A stretch of DNA of 64,000 nt from assembly GCF_003050745.1 (NCBI RefSeq), contig NZ_QAOF01000001.1, forward strand, positions 372,001 through 436,000, in the 5' to 3' direction. The DNA is from Sphingomonas sp. PP-CE-3G-477. Lineage in GTDB: Bacteria > Pseudomonadota > Alphaproteobacteria > Sphingomonadales > Sphingomonadaceae. The position numbers and the translations under genes were made by a program. The notes beneath the pieces were generated by a model. That model was not told the DNA's origin and did not search any database. It saw nothing but the letters and a program-made list of their open reading frames with translations. Shown here in pieces: positions 36,015 through 44,787 of this stretch. Each line of letters opens with the position of its first letter. Position 1 is the first letter of the stretch.

Positions 36015-37379
36015 ATGGCATCCGCAGCCGACCAGATGGCGCAAAGCATCAGCCTTTCGAAATTCGCGAAGGCGACCGACCTCAAGAAGCGGTTGTGGTT
36101 CACGATCGGTGCGCTGATCATTTTCCGCCTGCTCAGCTATGTCCCGCTGCCGGGTGTCGACCCGACCGCGCTCGGCTTGCTCTCGCAGCAGACGCAGGGC
36201 GGCGTGCTCGATTTCTTCAACACCTTCTCGGGAGGTTCGCTCAGCCGCATGTCGCTGATCGCGCTCGGCGTGATGCCCTACATCACCGCCTCGATCGTGG
36301 TGCAGCTCGCGACCTCGCTGTCGCCGACGCTCGCCGCCATCAAGAAGGACGGCGAATCGGGCCGCAAGCGCCTCAACCAGTATACGCGCTACGGCACCGT
36401 CGGGCTGACCGCAGTGCAGGGCTATTTCATCGCCGTCGGCCTTGAGACGCTCGGCGCCGCGCAGGGCATCCAGGCGGTTATCGAGCCCGGTATGATGTTC
36501 CGCGTCGCCGCGGTCATCTCGCTGATCGGCGGTACGATGTTCCTGATGTGGCTCGGCGAGCAGATCACCAGCCGCGGTATCGGCAACGGTGTCTCGTTGA
36601 TCATCATGGCCGGCATCGTCGCGCATCTGCCCGTTACGCTCGTCAACCTGCTCGAAGGCGGCCGTTCGGGCTCGCTCGATCCAATCAAGCTGATCGGCAT
36701 CGTCGTCGCGGTGGTCGTGCTGATTCTGTTCATCTGCTTCATGGAGCGAGCGCAGCGCCGCATCCTGATCCAGTATCCCAAGCGCCAGACGCAGCGCGGC
36801 ATGCAGGCCGATCGCAGCCATCTGCCGCTGAAGATCAACACTGCCGGCGTCATCCCGCCGATCTTCGCATCGTCGCTTCTGCTGATGCCGCTGACGATCT
36901 CGCAGTTCGCCGGACAGCGCGTCGCGGGTGAGTCGAAGTGGGGTGACTTCATCATTACGCTCAACCAGTACCTGCAGCACGGCTCGCCCGTGTACATGCT
37001 GCTGTACGGCGCCGGCATCATCTTCTTCTCGTTCTTCTACACCGCGGTCGTCTTCAACCCCGAGGAAACCGCCGACAATCTGAAGCGCAATGGCGGGTTC
37101 ATCCCCGGCATCCGCCCAGGCAAAAACACCGAGAATTACTTCGATTACGTGCTGACGCGCATCACCGTGATCGGTGCGGCGTATCTGACGATCATCTGCC
37201 TGTTGCCCGAATATCTGGTGACCGCATTGCAGATCCCGTTCTACCTCGGTGGTACGAGCCTGCTGATCGTCGTCAACGTGACGATGGACACGGTGACGCA
37301 GATCCAGTCGCACCTGCTGGCGCACCAGTATGGCGACCTGATCAAGAAGGCGAAGCTCAAGGGCAATCGACTTCGTTAA
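36015..37379 (+). CDS. secY: Protein translocase subunit SecY
   Basis: 454 residues with ten transmembrane helices. SecY forms the protein-conducting channel of the inner membrane with SecE (17023) and SecG. Signatures visible: GGSLSRMSLIALGVMPYITASI (plug and TM2 region), YTRYGTV, TMFLMWLGEQITSRGIGNGVSLIIMAGI and the C5/C6 cytosolic loops with the ERAQRRILIQYPKR Arg used for SecA contact. It is the usual partner of adk at the end of spc. Confidence 0.98.
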   Translation: MASAADQMAQSISLSKFAKATDLKKRLWFTIGALIIFRLLSYVPLPGVDPTALGLLSQQTQGGVLDFFNTFSGGSLSRMSLIALGVMPYITASIVVQLATSLSPTLAAIKKDGESGRKRLNQYTRYGTVGLTAVQGYFIAVGLETLGAAQGIQAVIEPGMMFRVAAVISLIGGTMFLMWLGEQITSRGIGNGVSLIIMAGIVAHLPVTLVNLLEGGRSGSLDPIKLIGIVVAVVVLILFICFMERAQRRILIQYPKRQTQRGMQADRSHLPLKINTAGVIPPIFASSLLLMPLTISQFAGQRVAGESKWGDFIITLNQYLQHGSPVYMLLYGAGIIFFSFFYTAVVFNPEETADNLKRNGGFIPGIRPGKNTENYFDYVLTRITVIGAAYLTIICLLPEYLVTALQIPFYLGGTSLLIVVNVTMDTVTQIQSHLLAHQYGDLIKKAKLKGNRLR

Positions 37380-37431
37380 GCTGCGGGTCTAACGCGGTAA
37401 AAATCCTGCACGAACGAGGGGAGTGCGTTTC

Positions 37432-38082
37432 GTGAATATCATCCTTCTTGGACCGCCCGGCGCGGGCAAAGGCACGCAAGCCGCCACGCTCGTCAACGAG
37501 CGCGGCATGGTGCAGCTTTCTACCGGCGACATGCTGCGCGCAGCCGTCGCCGCCGGAACGCCGGTCGGCCTCCAGGCAAAGTCCGTCATGGAATCCGGCG
37601 GTCTCGTCTCGGACGAGATCGTGTCGGGCATCATCGGCGAGCGTCTCGATCAGCCAGATGCCGCGAACGGCGTCATCTTCGACGGCTATCCGCGCACCGC
37701 GGCGCAGGCCGAAGCGCTCGACGGTCTGCTTGCCGATCGCGGTCGCACGCTCGACTACGTCATCGAACTCGGCGTCGACGAAGCCGCGCTGATCGACCGC
37801 GTCGTCGGCCGCTACACCTGCGCCAAATGCGGCACGGGCTATCACGATCGCTACAAGAAGCCGGTTGTCGCCGGCGTCTGCGACGTCTGCGGCTCGACCG
37901 AGTTCAAGCGTCGTCCCGACGACAATGCGGAAACGGTCCATAACCGCATGGCCGAATACCGCGCGAAGACGGCACCGATCCTGCCCATCTACGACGCACG
38001 GGGCTTGGTCCACCGCGTCGACGGCATGGCCGACATTGCGCACGTGGGCTCGGCGATCGCTGCGATCCTCGACAAGAAGTAG
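37432..38082 (+). CDS. adk: Adenylate kinase, zinc-LID type
   Basis: 216 residues from the GTG at 37432 (MNIILLGPPGAGKGTQA). GAGGGGAG lies about 8 nt before it; the GTG three codons earlier (37423) lies within that site. The enzyme balances AMP, ADP and ATP. The P-loop GPPGAGKG (7-14), FDGYPRT and an expanded LID with CAKCGTGYHD...CDVCGS, four Cys for structural zinc, are present. It follows secY as usual; a strong terminator follows it, and rpsM-rpsK-rpoA-rplQ are not next. Confidence 0.97.
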   Translation: MNIILLGPPGAGKGTQAATLVNERGMVQLSTGDMLRAAVAAGTPVGLQAKSVMESGGLVSDEIVSGIIGERLDQPDAANGVIFDGYPRTAAQAEALDGLLADRGRTLDYVIELGVDEAALIDRVVGRYTCAKCGTGYHDRYKKPVVAGVCDVCGSTEFKRRPDDNAETVHNRMAEYRAKTAPILPIYDARGLVHRVDGMADIAHVGSAIAAILDKK

Positions 38083-38097
38083 GCATGTTCCGCCGCA

Positions 38098-38129
38098 AAG
38101 GCGTGAGCCCAAACTGGGCTCACGCCTTT
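38098..38129 (+). terminator. Intrinsic terminator after adk
   Basis: AAAGGCGTGAGCCC-AAACT-GGGCTCACGCCTTT, a perfect 13-14 bp stem beginning 15 bp after the adk stop. Confidence 0.85.
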
Positions 38130-38140
38130 GCGCGCCCCCT

Positions 38141-38248
38141 CCGTCATCCCGGCGAACGCCGGGACCCACGGATACGGCGGACCAAGCGATAGCGAACTAC
38201 CACCACCCACTCCGCAACCATGGTCCCGGCGTTCGCCGGGATGACGGG
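38141..38248. repeat. Dispersed inverted repeat, CCCGGCGAACGCCGGGA type
   Basis: CCGTCATCCCGGCGAACGCCGGGACC at one end and GGTCCCGGCGTTCGCCGGGATGACGG at the other, that is a 26-bp inverted repeat about 55 bp apart, each arm itself palindromic. This is a widespread intergenic repeat type in alphaproteobacteria. Confidence 0.85.
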
Positions 38249-38432
38249 GTAGCAAGTTGGGTGGATTTCTCGGACGCTTTCGTCTCAGCCCCACAACAAC
38301 ATCAACATGACGAAATTGTCACTCCTCGGTCATCGCCCTGACCCCCGCCCGATCCTAGAACCGACACGTGGCCAGCAACGGTCGCATGAGTTTCCAGAGA
38401 TCGGTGCCCGTCACTCCCGGGGGTACCGTGGG

Positions 38433-38466
38433 GGCCGGCGGGAAGGGTTCTTTCCGCCGGCCTTTC
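38433..38466 (+). terminator. Hairpin in the response-regulator leader
   Basis: GGCCGGCGGGAA-GGGTTC-TTTCCGCCGGCC followed by TTTCCGTTTATAA, 25 bp before the response-regulator start. It is either a terminator-like attenuator or the end of an upstream transcript; the rest of 38249-38432 shows nothing recognisable. Confidence 0.5.
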
Positions 38467-38487
38467 CGTTTATAAGGGCAGGAGATA

Positions 38488-39216
38488 GTGACCGATTTCG
38501 GTGGTAGGGAAGGTGATACCGCGTTGAGCCGCAAGATCCTGATCGTCGAGGACGACGCCTCGACATCCGCCTATCTTGCCAAGGGCTTGGCCGAGGCCGG
38601 CCATGCAATCGAAGCCTGTGCAGACGGCCGCGACGGCCTGTTCCTGGCAAGCGAGGGCATCTTCGACCTCATCATCGCGGATCGCATGCTGCCGGGCCTG
38701 GATGGCCTGTCGATGGTCAGCGCGATTCGCGCGGCTGGCATCGCCACGCCCGTCCTGATCCTGTCCGCGCTCGCCGCCGTCGACGACCGCGTCGATGGGC
38801 TCAAGGCCGGCGCCGACGATTATCTGTGCAAGCCCTTCTCGTTCGCCGAACTCTCCGCCCGAATCGAGGCCATGCTCCGCCGCTCCGACCGCGCCGCGAC
38901 CGAGCCGCAGAAGACCAAGCTCTCCGTCGGTGACCTTGAGATCGATCTGCTCGCCCGCGCGGTCTCCCGCGCCGGCCGCTCGATCCCGCTCGGCGCCCGT
39001 GAGTTCAACCTGCTGGAATTCCTCGCCCGTCATGCCGGCCAGGTCGTGACACGCACGATGATGCTCGAGAAGATCTGGAACTATCACTTCGATCCGGGCT
39101 CGAACGTGGTCGACGTCCATATCGGTCGCCTTCGCCGCAAGCTCGAGGAAGGTTTCCCGACGCCGATCCTCCACACGGTCCGCGGCGCAGGCTATCGGCT
39201 CGCCGTAGAAGGGTGA
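38488..39216 (+). CDS. OmpR-family response regulator
   Basis: 242 residues from a GTG at 38488, with GCAGGAG 5 nt upstream; a TTG at 38524 is the alternative. The receiver domain (about 15-130) has the acidic pair in EDD (21-23), phospho-acceptor Asp65 (IIADRMLPG) and Lys115 (YLCKPFS). The winged-helix DNA-binding domain (about 140-240) ends in VDVHIGRLRRKLEEG and VRGAGYRLA. It is the partner of the histidine kinase encoded next, which overlaps it by 4 bp (GTGA). The signal and regulon are unknown. Confidence 0.95.
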   Translation: MTDFGGREGDTALSRKILIVEDDASTSAYLAKGLAEAGHAIEACADGRDGLFLASEGIFDLIIADRMLPGLDGLSMVSAIRAAGIATPVLILSALAAVDDRVDGLKAGADDYLCKPFSFAELSARIEAMLRRSDRAATEPQKTKLSVGDLEIDLLARAVSRAGRSIPLGAREFNLLEFLARHAGQVVTRTMMLEKIWNYHFDPGSNVVDVHIGRLRRKLEEGFPTPILHTVRGAGYRLAVEG

Positions 39217-40559
39217 TTCGCCTCTCGGTAACAGCGCGAATTGCGCTCCTCTCGATCGCGCTTGCGCTGATTTCCAACCTCGCGCTGGTCGGCTTCGTCT
39301 GGAAGACCACCAGCGCGGACGCGATCGACGCAATCCGGCGCGAGACCACTGAACAATCGGAAGCCCTGCGCGCGGTCTGGCGTAACGGTGGCCTCCCCGC
39401 GATCCGCCAGGCGATCGACAGCGCAGTCGTCCCCGGCGACGTGTCGCTCGTCCTCGCGGTAGTCGACCCGAAGGGCAGGGCAGTCGTCGGCATCGCGCCT
39501 GAACGGCTCGCAGTCCCGCTCCGCATCACGCAGTTTCGCATCGCACGACTCGGCGCCGACGAACTCTGGTCCGCACGCGAGACAGGGTACGCGCTCCATC
39601 CGCTCGGCAGCTACTGGCTCCTGACCGGCCGCAATCTCGACCTCATCGCCGCGGAGGAACGCGCGATCGAACGCGCACTCGCGGTCGCCGTGTTCCTGTC
39701 GCTCGCGCTCGGCGTGGTCGGCGGGCTGGTCCTCACGCGATACGTCAGCCGCCGACTCGACGGCATCGCCAAGGCGATCGAGGCGGCCGGCGAAGGCGAC
39801 CTGTCTCGCCGCGTCGATATGATCGCGGGCGGGGGTGACGCGTTCGACCGCCTTGCCGCCCGCCTCAACGTCATGCTCGGCAAGCTCGAAGGCGTGATGG
39901 CCGAACTGCGGATCGTTACCGACAGCCTCGCACACGACCTCCGCTCGCCGCTCGCGCGCTTGCGCACCAAGACCGAGCAGGCGGTGCTGATCGCCGATCC
40001 CGACGCTCGGGAAGCGGCGCTGGGCGGCCTCCTGGTCGAAACCGACCTGGTGATGCGGATGCTGACGATGGTGATCGAGATCAGCCGCTCGGGCTCCGTC
40101 TCGCGAGACCGCTTCATCGAGGTCTCGCCCGCGAACCTGCTGGAGGAGATCGGCGAACTCTACGCGCCCGTCGCGGAGGATGCAGGCCTCGTCTTTACGA
40201 TCGCGATCGACGACCGCCCGCCGTCGATGAAGCTGCATCGCGAACTCATCAGCCAGGCGATTACCAACTTGATCGACAACGCGCTCCGTCACGGCGCCGG
40301 CGGTGGCGAAGTCACGCTCCGGATCGTCCACCGCACCGACGGCGTCGCGATCCAGGTCGAGGACCGCGGCCCCGGCATCGCCGCCTCCGACCGTGCACAG
40401 GCGTTGAAGCGCTTCGGCCGCCTCGACAGTGCGCGGTCCACCCCAGGCGCAGGGCTCGGGATGGCGCTGATCGAAGCCGTCGCGCGGCTCCACGATGGCC
40501 ACTTCGAACTCGCCGACAACGCCCCAGGCTTGGTCGCACGCATAGTCCTCCCAGTCTGA
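39213..40559 (+). CDS. Membrane sensor histidine kinase
   Basis: 448 residues from a GTG that overlaps the response regulator stop by 4 bp. Order of parts: TM1 (about 10-30), periplasmic sensor of about 115 residues, TM2 (VAVFLSLALGVVGGLVLT), HAMP, H-box SLAHDLRSPLARLRTK with phospho-acceptor His241, N-box QAITNLIDNALRHG, and G-boxes DRGPGIAASDR and GAGLGMALIEA. It should phosphorylate the regulator encoded upstream. The periplasmic domain suggests that it senses an envelope signal. A dispersed palindromic repeat follows at once. Confidence 0.95.
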   Translation: MIRLSVTARIALLSIALALISNLALVGFVWKTTSADAIDAIRRETTEQSEALRAVWRNGGLPAIRQAIDSAVVPGDVSLVLAVVDPKGRAVVGIAPERLAVPLRITQFRIARLGADELWSARETGYALHPLGSYWLLTGRNLDLIAAEERAIERALAVAVFLSLALGVVGGLVLTRYVSRRLDGIAKAIEAAGEGDLSRRVDMIAGGGDAFDRLAARLNVMLGKLEGVMAELRIVTDSLAHDLRSPLARLRTKTEQAVLIADPDAREAALGGLLVETDLVMRMLTMVIEISRSGSVSRDRFIEVSPANLLEEIGELYAPVAEDAGLVFTIAIDDRPPSMKLHRELISQAITNLIDNALRHGAGGGEVTLRIVHRTDGVAIQVEDRGPGIAASDRAQALKRFGRLDSARSTPGAGLGMALIEAVARLHDGHFELADNAPGLVARIVLPV

Positions 40560-40680
40560 TCCTCCCCCGCAAGGGGGAGGTGACTGGCGCTTGCCAGACG
40601 GAGGGGGAGGAAAAGGTAACGCTCGGTCGCGTGTCCTCCCCCTCCGTCGCTACGCGCCACCTCCCCCTGGCGGGGGGGGA
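40560..40680. repeat. Dispersed palindromic repeat, GGGGGAGG type, copy 3
   Basis: Same structure as 578-700 and 19029-19154, beginning on the base after the histidine kinase stop codon. Outer arms TCCTCCCCCGCAAGGGGGAGG and CCTCCCCCTGGCGGGGG, inner arms TTGCCAGACGGAGGGGGAGG and CCTCCCCCTCCGTCG. Confidence 0.85.
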
Positions 40681-40732
40681 TTAGCAGTGGCAACCGGTTG
40701 ACCTACACAGCGACCGCGGCGAGACCGTGTTC

Positions 40733-41992
40733 ATGACGACGCTAGCCTCCCACCGCCGCATCCTCGCCGCCAGCCTGGTCGGCACCGCGGTCGAGTTCTA
40801 CGATTTCTACATCTACGCGACCGCTGCTGCGCTCGTGTTCGGGCCGCTGTTCTTTTCGGGACAGTCCGCCTCGGCGCAGTTGCTGCTGAGCTATGCGACG
40901 TTCGGCTTGGCCTTCGTTGCACGCCCCGTCGGCGCGATCGTGTTCGGGCATTTCGGCGACCGGATCGGGCGCAAGTCCACGCTCGTTGCGTCGCTGTTGC
41001 TGATGGGCGGATCGACCGTCGGGATCGCCTTCCTTCCCACTTATGCGCAGGTCGGCTGGATCGCCCCCGCTCTGTTGTGCCTGATGCGGCTTGGGCAGGG
41101 GCTCGGGCTTGGCGGCGAATGGGGTGGGGCGGCGTTACTGGCGGTCGAGAACGCGCCGCCGCACCGCAAGAACACCTGGGGCATGTTCCCACCGCTCGGC
41201 GCACCGGTCGGCTTCCTTGCCGCGAACGGGCTGTTCCTGATCATCGGACTCGTGCTGGACGAGGCGCAGTTCTTGGCTTGGGGCTGGCGCATCCCGTTCC
41301 TGCTCAGCGCGATCCTCGTTGGGCTTGGCCTGTGGGTGCGGCTGAAGCTGACCGAGACTCCCGCCTTCCTGGAAGCGGAGGCTACCGAGGCACTGCCCAA
41401 GGTGCCGATCGCAACACTTCTCACACAGCATCTTCGTGCGACGCTGGCGGGCACGTTCGGCGTCATCGCATGCTTCGCGCTGTTCTACCTCGCGACCGCA
41501 TTCGCGCTTGGTTACGGCACCAAGACGCTCGGCTATTCGCGCGAGGCGTTCCTCGGCGTCGAACTGGTCGCGATCTGGTTCCTGGCGGGCGGCGTGATCG
41601 TAGCTAGCGTGCTCGCGGACCGGCATTCAGCAGCACGGATGCTGGCGATTGGGTTTGCCGGGTGCATCGGCGTCGGCGCGCTGATGGGGCCGATGCTGGG
41701 CTCCGGATCGCTGTTCACGGTGTGGCTGTGGCTGTCGGGCGCGCTGTTCGTGATGGGGTTCGCCTACGGCCCGCTCGGTGGCTGGTTGCCGAGCCTGTTT
41801 CCGGCGGGGGTGCGCTACACCGGCGTGTCGATGACGTTCAATCTTGGCGGCGTGCTGGGCGGTGCGCTGGCGCCGATCGTCGCGGAGGCACTGGCCCCGC
41901 ATGGGTTGTGGCTGGTCGGCGGGTATCTGATGGCGGCCGGGGTGCTGAGCCTTGGTGGGCTGTTGATCCTCGGCCGCACGACCGAGAGGTAG
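40733..41992 (+). CDS. MFS transporter, metabolite:H+ symporter (ShiA/ProP-like) family
   Basis: 419 residues from the ATG at 40733. Twelve transmembrane helices are expected. The N-terminal signature GTAVEFYDFYIYATAAALVFGPLFF and the loop 2-3 motif GHFGDRIGRKSTL (motif A), followed by RLGQGLGLGGEWGGAALLAVENAP, are diagnostic of the metabolite:H+ symporter branch, which imports small organic acids, shikimate, proline or betaine. The substrate cannot be told from sequence. It shares a bidirectional terminator with rsmD. Single gene. Confidence 0.92.
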   Translation: MTTLASHRRILAASLVGTAVEFYDFYIYATAAALVFGPLFFSGQSASAQLLLSYATFGLAFVARPVGAIVFGHFGDRIGRKSTLVASLLLMGGSTVGIAFLPTYAQVGWIAPALLCLMRLGQGLGLGGEWGGAALLAVENAPPHRKNTWGMFPPLGAPVGFLAANGLFLIIGLVLDEAQFLAWGWRIPFLLSAILVGLGLWVRLKLTETPAFLEAEATEALPKVPIATLLTQHLRATLAGTFGVIACFALFYLATAFALGYGTKTLGYSREAFLGVELVAIWFLAGGVIVASVLADRHSAARMLAIGFAGCIGVGALMGPMLGSGSLFTVWLWLSGALFVMGFAYGPLGGWLPSLFPAGVRYTGVSMTFNLGGVLGGALAPIVAEALAPHGLWLVGGYLMAAGVLSLGGLLILGRTTER

Positions 41993-42022
41993 AATGCTCT
42001 CCCGCTTTTGCGGGAGAGCATT
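41993..42022. terminator. Bidirectional terminator between convergent genes
   Basis: AATGCTCTCCCGC-TTTT-GCGGGAGAGCATT, a perfect 13-bp stem directly after the MFS stop and 3 bp from the rsmD stop. TTCTTTT follows on the plus strand. Confidence 0.9.
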
Positions 42023-42025
42023 CTT

Positions 42026-42568
42026 TTACGCCGACACTGGCCGCAACAGCGTCAGCCGCGCCTTGCCGTGCACGCGTGTGGCGTCGACCTCGAAGCCCGC
42101 CAGTTCGACGACCTCGGCCTTCGCCGTCTCCAGGCTGATCCACGTCGCCGGCCCGACCCAACCCAGTCGCGACAGCTTGTCGAGCGCGACCAGTCCGGCA
42201 CCGGTGCTGTACGGCGGGTCCATCAGGATCACGTCGAGCGGCGCCGGCGCGGGCCCGAGCGCCATCACCGACGTTGCGCGGACATCACCGCGGATCTCCA
42301 GCTTGGCAAGGTTGGCCTTCAGCGAGTCGACCGCCAGCTTGTCCGATTCGACGAACATGCACGTCGCTGCACCGCGCGAGAGTGCCTCGATCCCGAGCGC
42401 GCCCGAGCCGGCGAACAGATCGGCGACCGCCAACCCTTCGAAGCTCCCGACGCGGCTCGTCAGCATGGAGAACAACGTCTCGCGCATCCGGTCGGCAGTG
42501 GGACGCGTGGAGTCACCCTTCGGCGCGACGATAGGGCGACCGCGCCATTGGCCTGCGATGATCCGCAT
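42026..42568 (-). CDS. rsmD: 16S rRNA (guanine-966-N2)-methyltransferase
   Basis: 180 residues. The enzyme methylates G966 of 16S rRNA in the P site of assembled 30S subunits. MRIIAGQWRGRPI, TRPTADRMRETLFSM, SAM-binding motif I DLFAGSGALG (50-59) and catalytic motif IV DPPY (117-120) are all present. The start overlaps the stop of the pseudouridine synthase gene (ATGA), a common pairing of two rRNA-modification genes. Confidence 0.95.
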   Translation of the reverse strand: MRIIAGQWRGRPIVAPKGDSTRPTADRMRETLFSMLTSRVGSFEGLAVADLFAGSGALGIEALSRGAATCMFVESDKLAVDSLKANLAKLEIRGDVRATSVMALGPAPAPLDVILMDPPYSTGAGLVALDKLSRLGWVGPATWISLETAKAEVVELAGFEVDATRVHGKARLTLLRPVSA

Positions 42569-44148
42569 CAGCGCTTCCCTCCACGTGGTGCACGGGGCGG
42601 ATGACCGCGGCCTCCCGACGGACCCTTGCCAGGCGCAGTAGGACGACTGCCGCGTTCAGGCCGCGCCGGACTCTCCGACCGCACTGGCCGTGGCTCGGCG
42701 CCCGGACGCCCGCTGGCACTCCGCGCCGCGCGCTTGTCGAGCGAACTGCGCCCCCGCGAATCGTCGGCCTGCGGACGGAAGCCCCGCGGTTGTTCCTGAC
42801 GCTGCACCGTAGCGCCCGCTCCGACGCGCGACGGCGCAGCGCGCTCCCGCGGAGGCTTGGCGGCGCGGAAATGCTTGATCTTGGGGCTCGTGCTCAGCTC
42901 CTCGCCGCGATCCGCACGCTCCTGCCGCACATACGGCTTGGACGTCTCGCCACTCGTCGGCCGGGCATGATGCGTCCCGGTCGGCCGCGCGACATTCCGC
43001 ACATCGGGCCGCGCCCAGGGATCGTTGACGTCGCCGCGCTGCATCGCCGCGGTCGGGCGAATCCGCTCCGGACGTGCCGGTCGCGAAGGCCGATCGGTCG
43101 GTACCGCGCCGCTTGAAAAACCCGAGCTCGCAGGCGCCGCATACGGACTGCGAACCGGCGTACGCACGCCAGCAGCTGGCCGCGCCCCCGAAACCGGACG
43201 CGCACCCGGCGCCGGCCGTGCCGTCGGAGCAGGCCGGGCCGCGTTGCTGCCACGCTGGCTGGACCGCGCACCGATACCGGCGCCCGCACCGGCGCTCGCG
43301 CTGATCCCGATGTTCGCGCGCGCGCCCGGACCCTCGGGCCGTCCCTTCGCGAGTTCCTTCTGGAACGCGACGACGTCATGCTGGAGCACTTCGCCGATCT
43401 GCCCAGGCGGTAGGTCGCCGAGCACGAACGGGCCATAACGTGTCCGGATCAGCCGCGAGACCTGCAATCCGAGATGCTCCAGCACGCGGCGGACTTCACG
43501 GTTCTTGCCCTCGGTCAGGATCATCTCGATCCAGACGTTGGCACCAGTGCGCCGCTCGATATTCGCGTTGATCGAGCCGTAGCGCACGCCTTCGATCTCG
43601 ATACCCTCGATCAGTTCCTCAAGCTGCGGCTGCGTGATGTTGCCATACGCACGCGCACGATAGGCACGCTCGACACCCGTCGCGGGTAGCTCGAGCTGGC
43701 GCTTGAGCCCACCATCGGTGGTCATCAGCAACAGTCCCTCGGTGTTGAGATCGAGCCGCCCGACCGGCACCAGCCGCGGCAGATCCTGCGGCAGGCGATC
43801 GTAAATCGTCGTGCGACCGGCGGGATCGCGCTCGGTGACGAGCAGCCCGGTCGGCTTGTGATACAGGAACAGCCGAGCCGAACTCGGAGCTTCGACCGGG
43901 TCGCCGTCGACCGTCACGCCGTTGAGGTTGCGCAGGATGGTCGCGGGCGTGTCGAGAATGCTGCCGTTGAGCGCGACGCGCCCCTCGGCGATCATCCGCT
44001 CGATATCGCGGCGCGAGGCGATCCCCGCACGGGCGAGCAGCTTGGCGATACGGTCGCCCTTGATCGGTGCGGCCGGCGTTTCGGAGGAGGTTGCGGGCGC
44101 GTCGTTCGACGGGCTGGCAGTCGGGTTATCGTCTTTTGAAGTCGTCAT
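42568..44148 (-). CDS. RluB-family rRNA pseudouridine synthase with long basic tail
   Basis: 526 residues from the ATG at 44148. An N-terminal polar segment of 30 residues precedes an S4 RNA-binding domain (about 31-80, RIAKLLARAGIASRRDIERMI) and the RsuA/RluB catalytic domain with GRLDLNTEGLLL, catalytic Asp133. RluB makes pseudouridine 2605 in 23S rRNA. The core ends near residue 275; the remaining 250 residues are an Arg/Pro/Gly/Ala-rich disordered tail (SRPARPERIRP, RGEELSTSPKIK, GPSGGRGHPPRAPRGGKR), far beyond family length. The open frame upstream of 44148 is a GC artefact. Operon with rsmD. Confidence 0.92.
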   Translation of the reverse strand: MTTSKDDNPTASPSNDAPATSSETPAAPIKGDRIAKLLARAGIASRRDIERMIAEGRVALNGSILDTPATILRNLNGVTVDGDPVEAPSSARLFLYHKPTGLLVTERDPAGRTTIYDRLPQDLPRLVPVGRLDLNTEGLLLMTTDGGLKRQLELPATGVERAYRARAYGNITQPQLEELIEGIEIEGVRYGSINANIERRTGANVWIEMILTEGKNREVRRVLEHLGLQVSRLIRTRYGPFVLGDLPPGQIGEVLQHDVVAFQKELAKGRPEGPGARANIGISASAGAGAGIGARSSQRGSNAARPAPTARPAPGARPVSGARPAAGVRTPVRSPYAAPASSGFSSGAVPTDRPSRPARPERIRPTAAMQRGDVNDPWARPDVRNVARPTGTHHARPTSGETSKPYVRQERADRGEELSTSPKIKHFRAAKPPRERAAPSRVGAGATVQRQEQPRGFRPQADDSRGRSSLDKRAARSASGRPGAEPRPVRSESPARPERGSRPTAPGKGPSGGRGHPPRAPRGGKR

Positions 44149-44268
44149 GGCGCGGCTGATACTATGGATCGGCGTCCAGCGCGAAAATATTTGCGACCGT
44201 TCGCCCGCAAGCGCGTTAGGACACGCGAGCGTAACGATCCTTCGTTCGCATCCGGGGGTCTTTCGGCG

Positions 44269-44700
44269 ATGTTGTTCGGGAAGAAGAAGCGGCAGATCGT
44301 CCGGCTCCTCGTGGTCGAGGACGAGCCACTGGTCGCGTTCGATACCGAATATTTCCTGACCGACGCAAAGTTCACGATCGTCGCGACTATCGACCGGGTG
44401 GCCGAGGCGCTTCCGATCCTGGCGAGCGACACGGTGATCGATCTGGTGCTCGTTGACGTCAACCTCGCGGATGGCTCGGGTATCGACGTCGCACGTGCGG
44501 CACAGGCTCGCGGTGTGCCGGTGATGTTCGTGACGGGAAGCTGCCCGGTCGAGGCGACTACGTTGGCCGCAGGCTGCATGGCCAAGCCGTACATGCCGCG
44601 CGACCTGATCGCCGCGATCGAGGCGATCGAGGCAATGCTCGGTGGCCGCAAGCCGACACGCGTACCGTCTGGCTTCACGTTGTTTCCGCGGACGGCGTGA
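44269..44700 (+). CDS. Single-domain response regulator
   Basis: 143 residues from the ATG at 44269. A stand-alone CheY-like receiver: LLVVEDEPLVAFDTEYFL with the acidic pair near 17-18, phospho-acceptor Asp63 (LVLVDVNLADGSG), VMFVTG with the conserved Thr, and Lys106 (CMAKPYMP). No output domain. Such receivers act by protein contact, for example in the general stress response of alphaproteobacteria, but no partner is visible nearby. The ribosome-binding site is weak. Confidence 0.88.
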   Translation: MLFGKKKRQIVRLLVVEDEPLVAFDTEYFLTDAKFTIVATIDRVAEALPILASDTVIDLVLVDVNLADGSGIDVARAAQARGVPVMFVTGSCPVEATTLAAGCMAKPYMPRDLIAAIEAIEAMLGGRKPTRVPSGFTLFPRTA

Positions 44701-44787
44701 CGTTTCCCCACGCTCCATCGCCTGACGGGTAGCGCATCCGCGATTTCCCGTTAGGGTCCGCGCGAGCGAGTGGGGAGCGTAAGTGCG

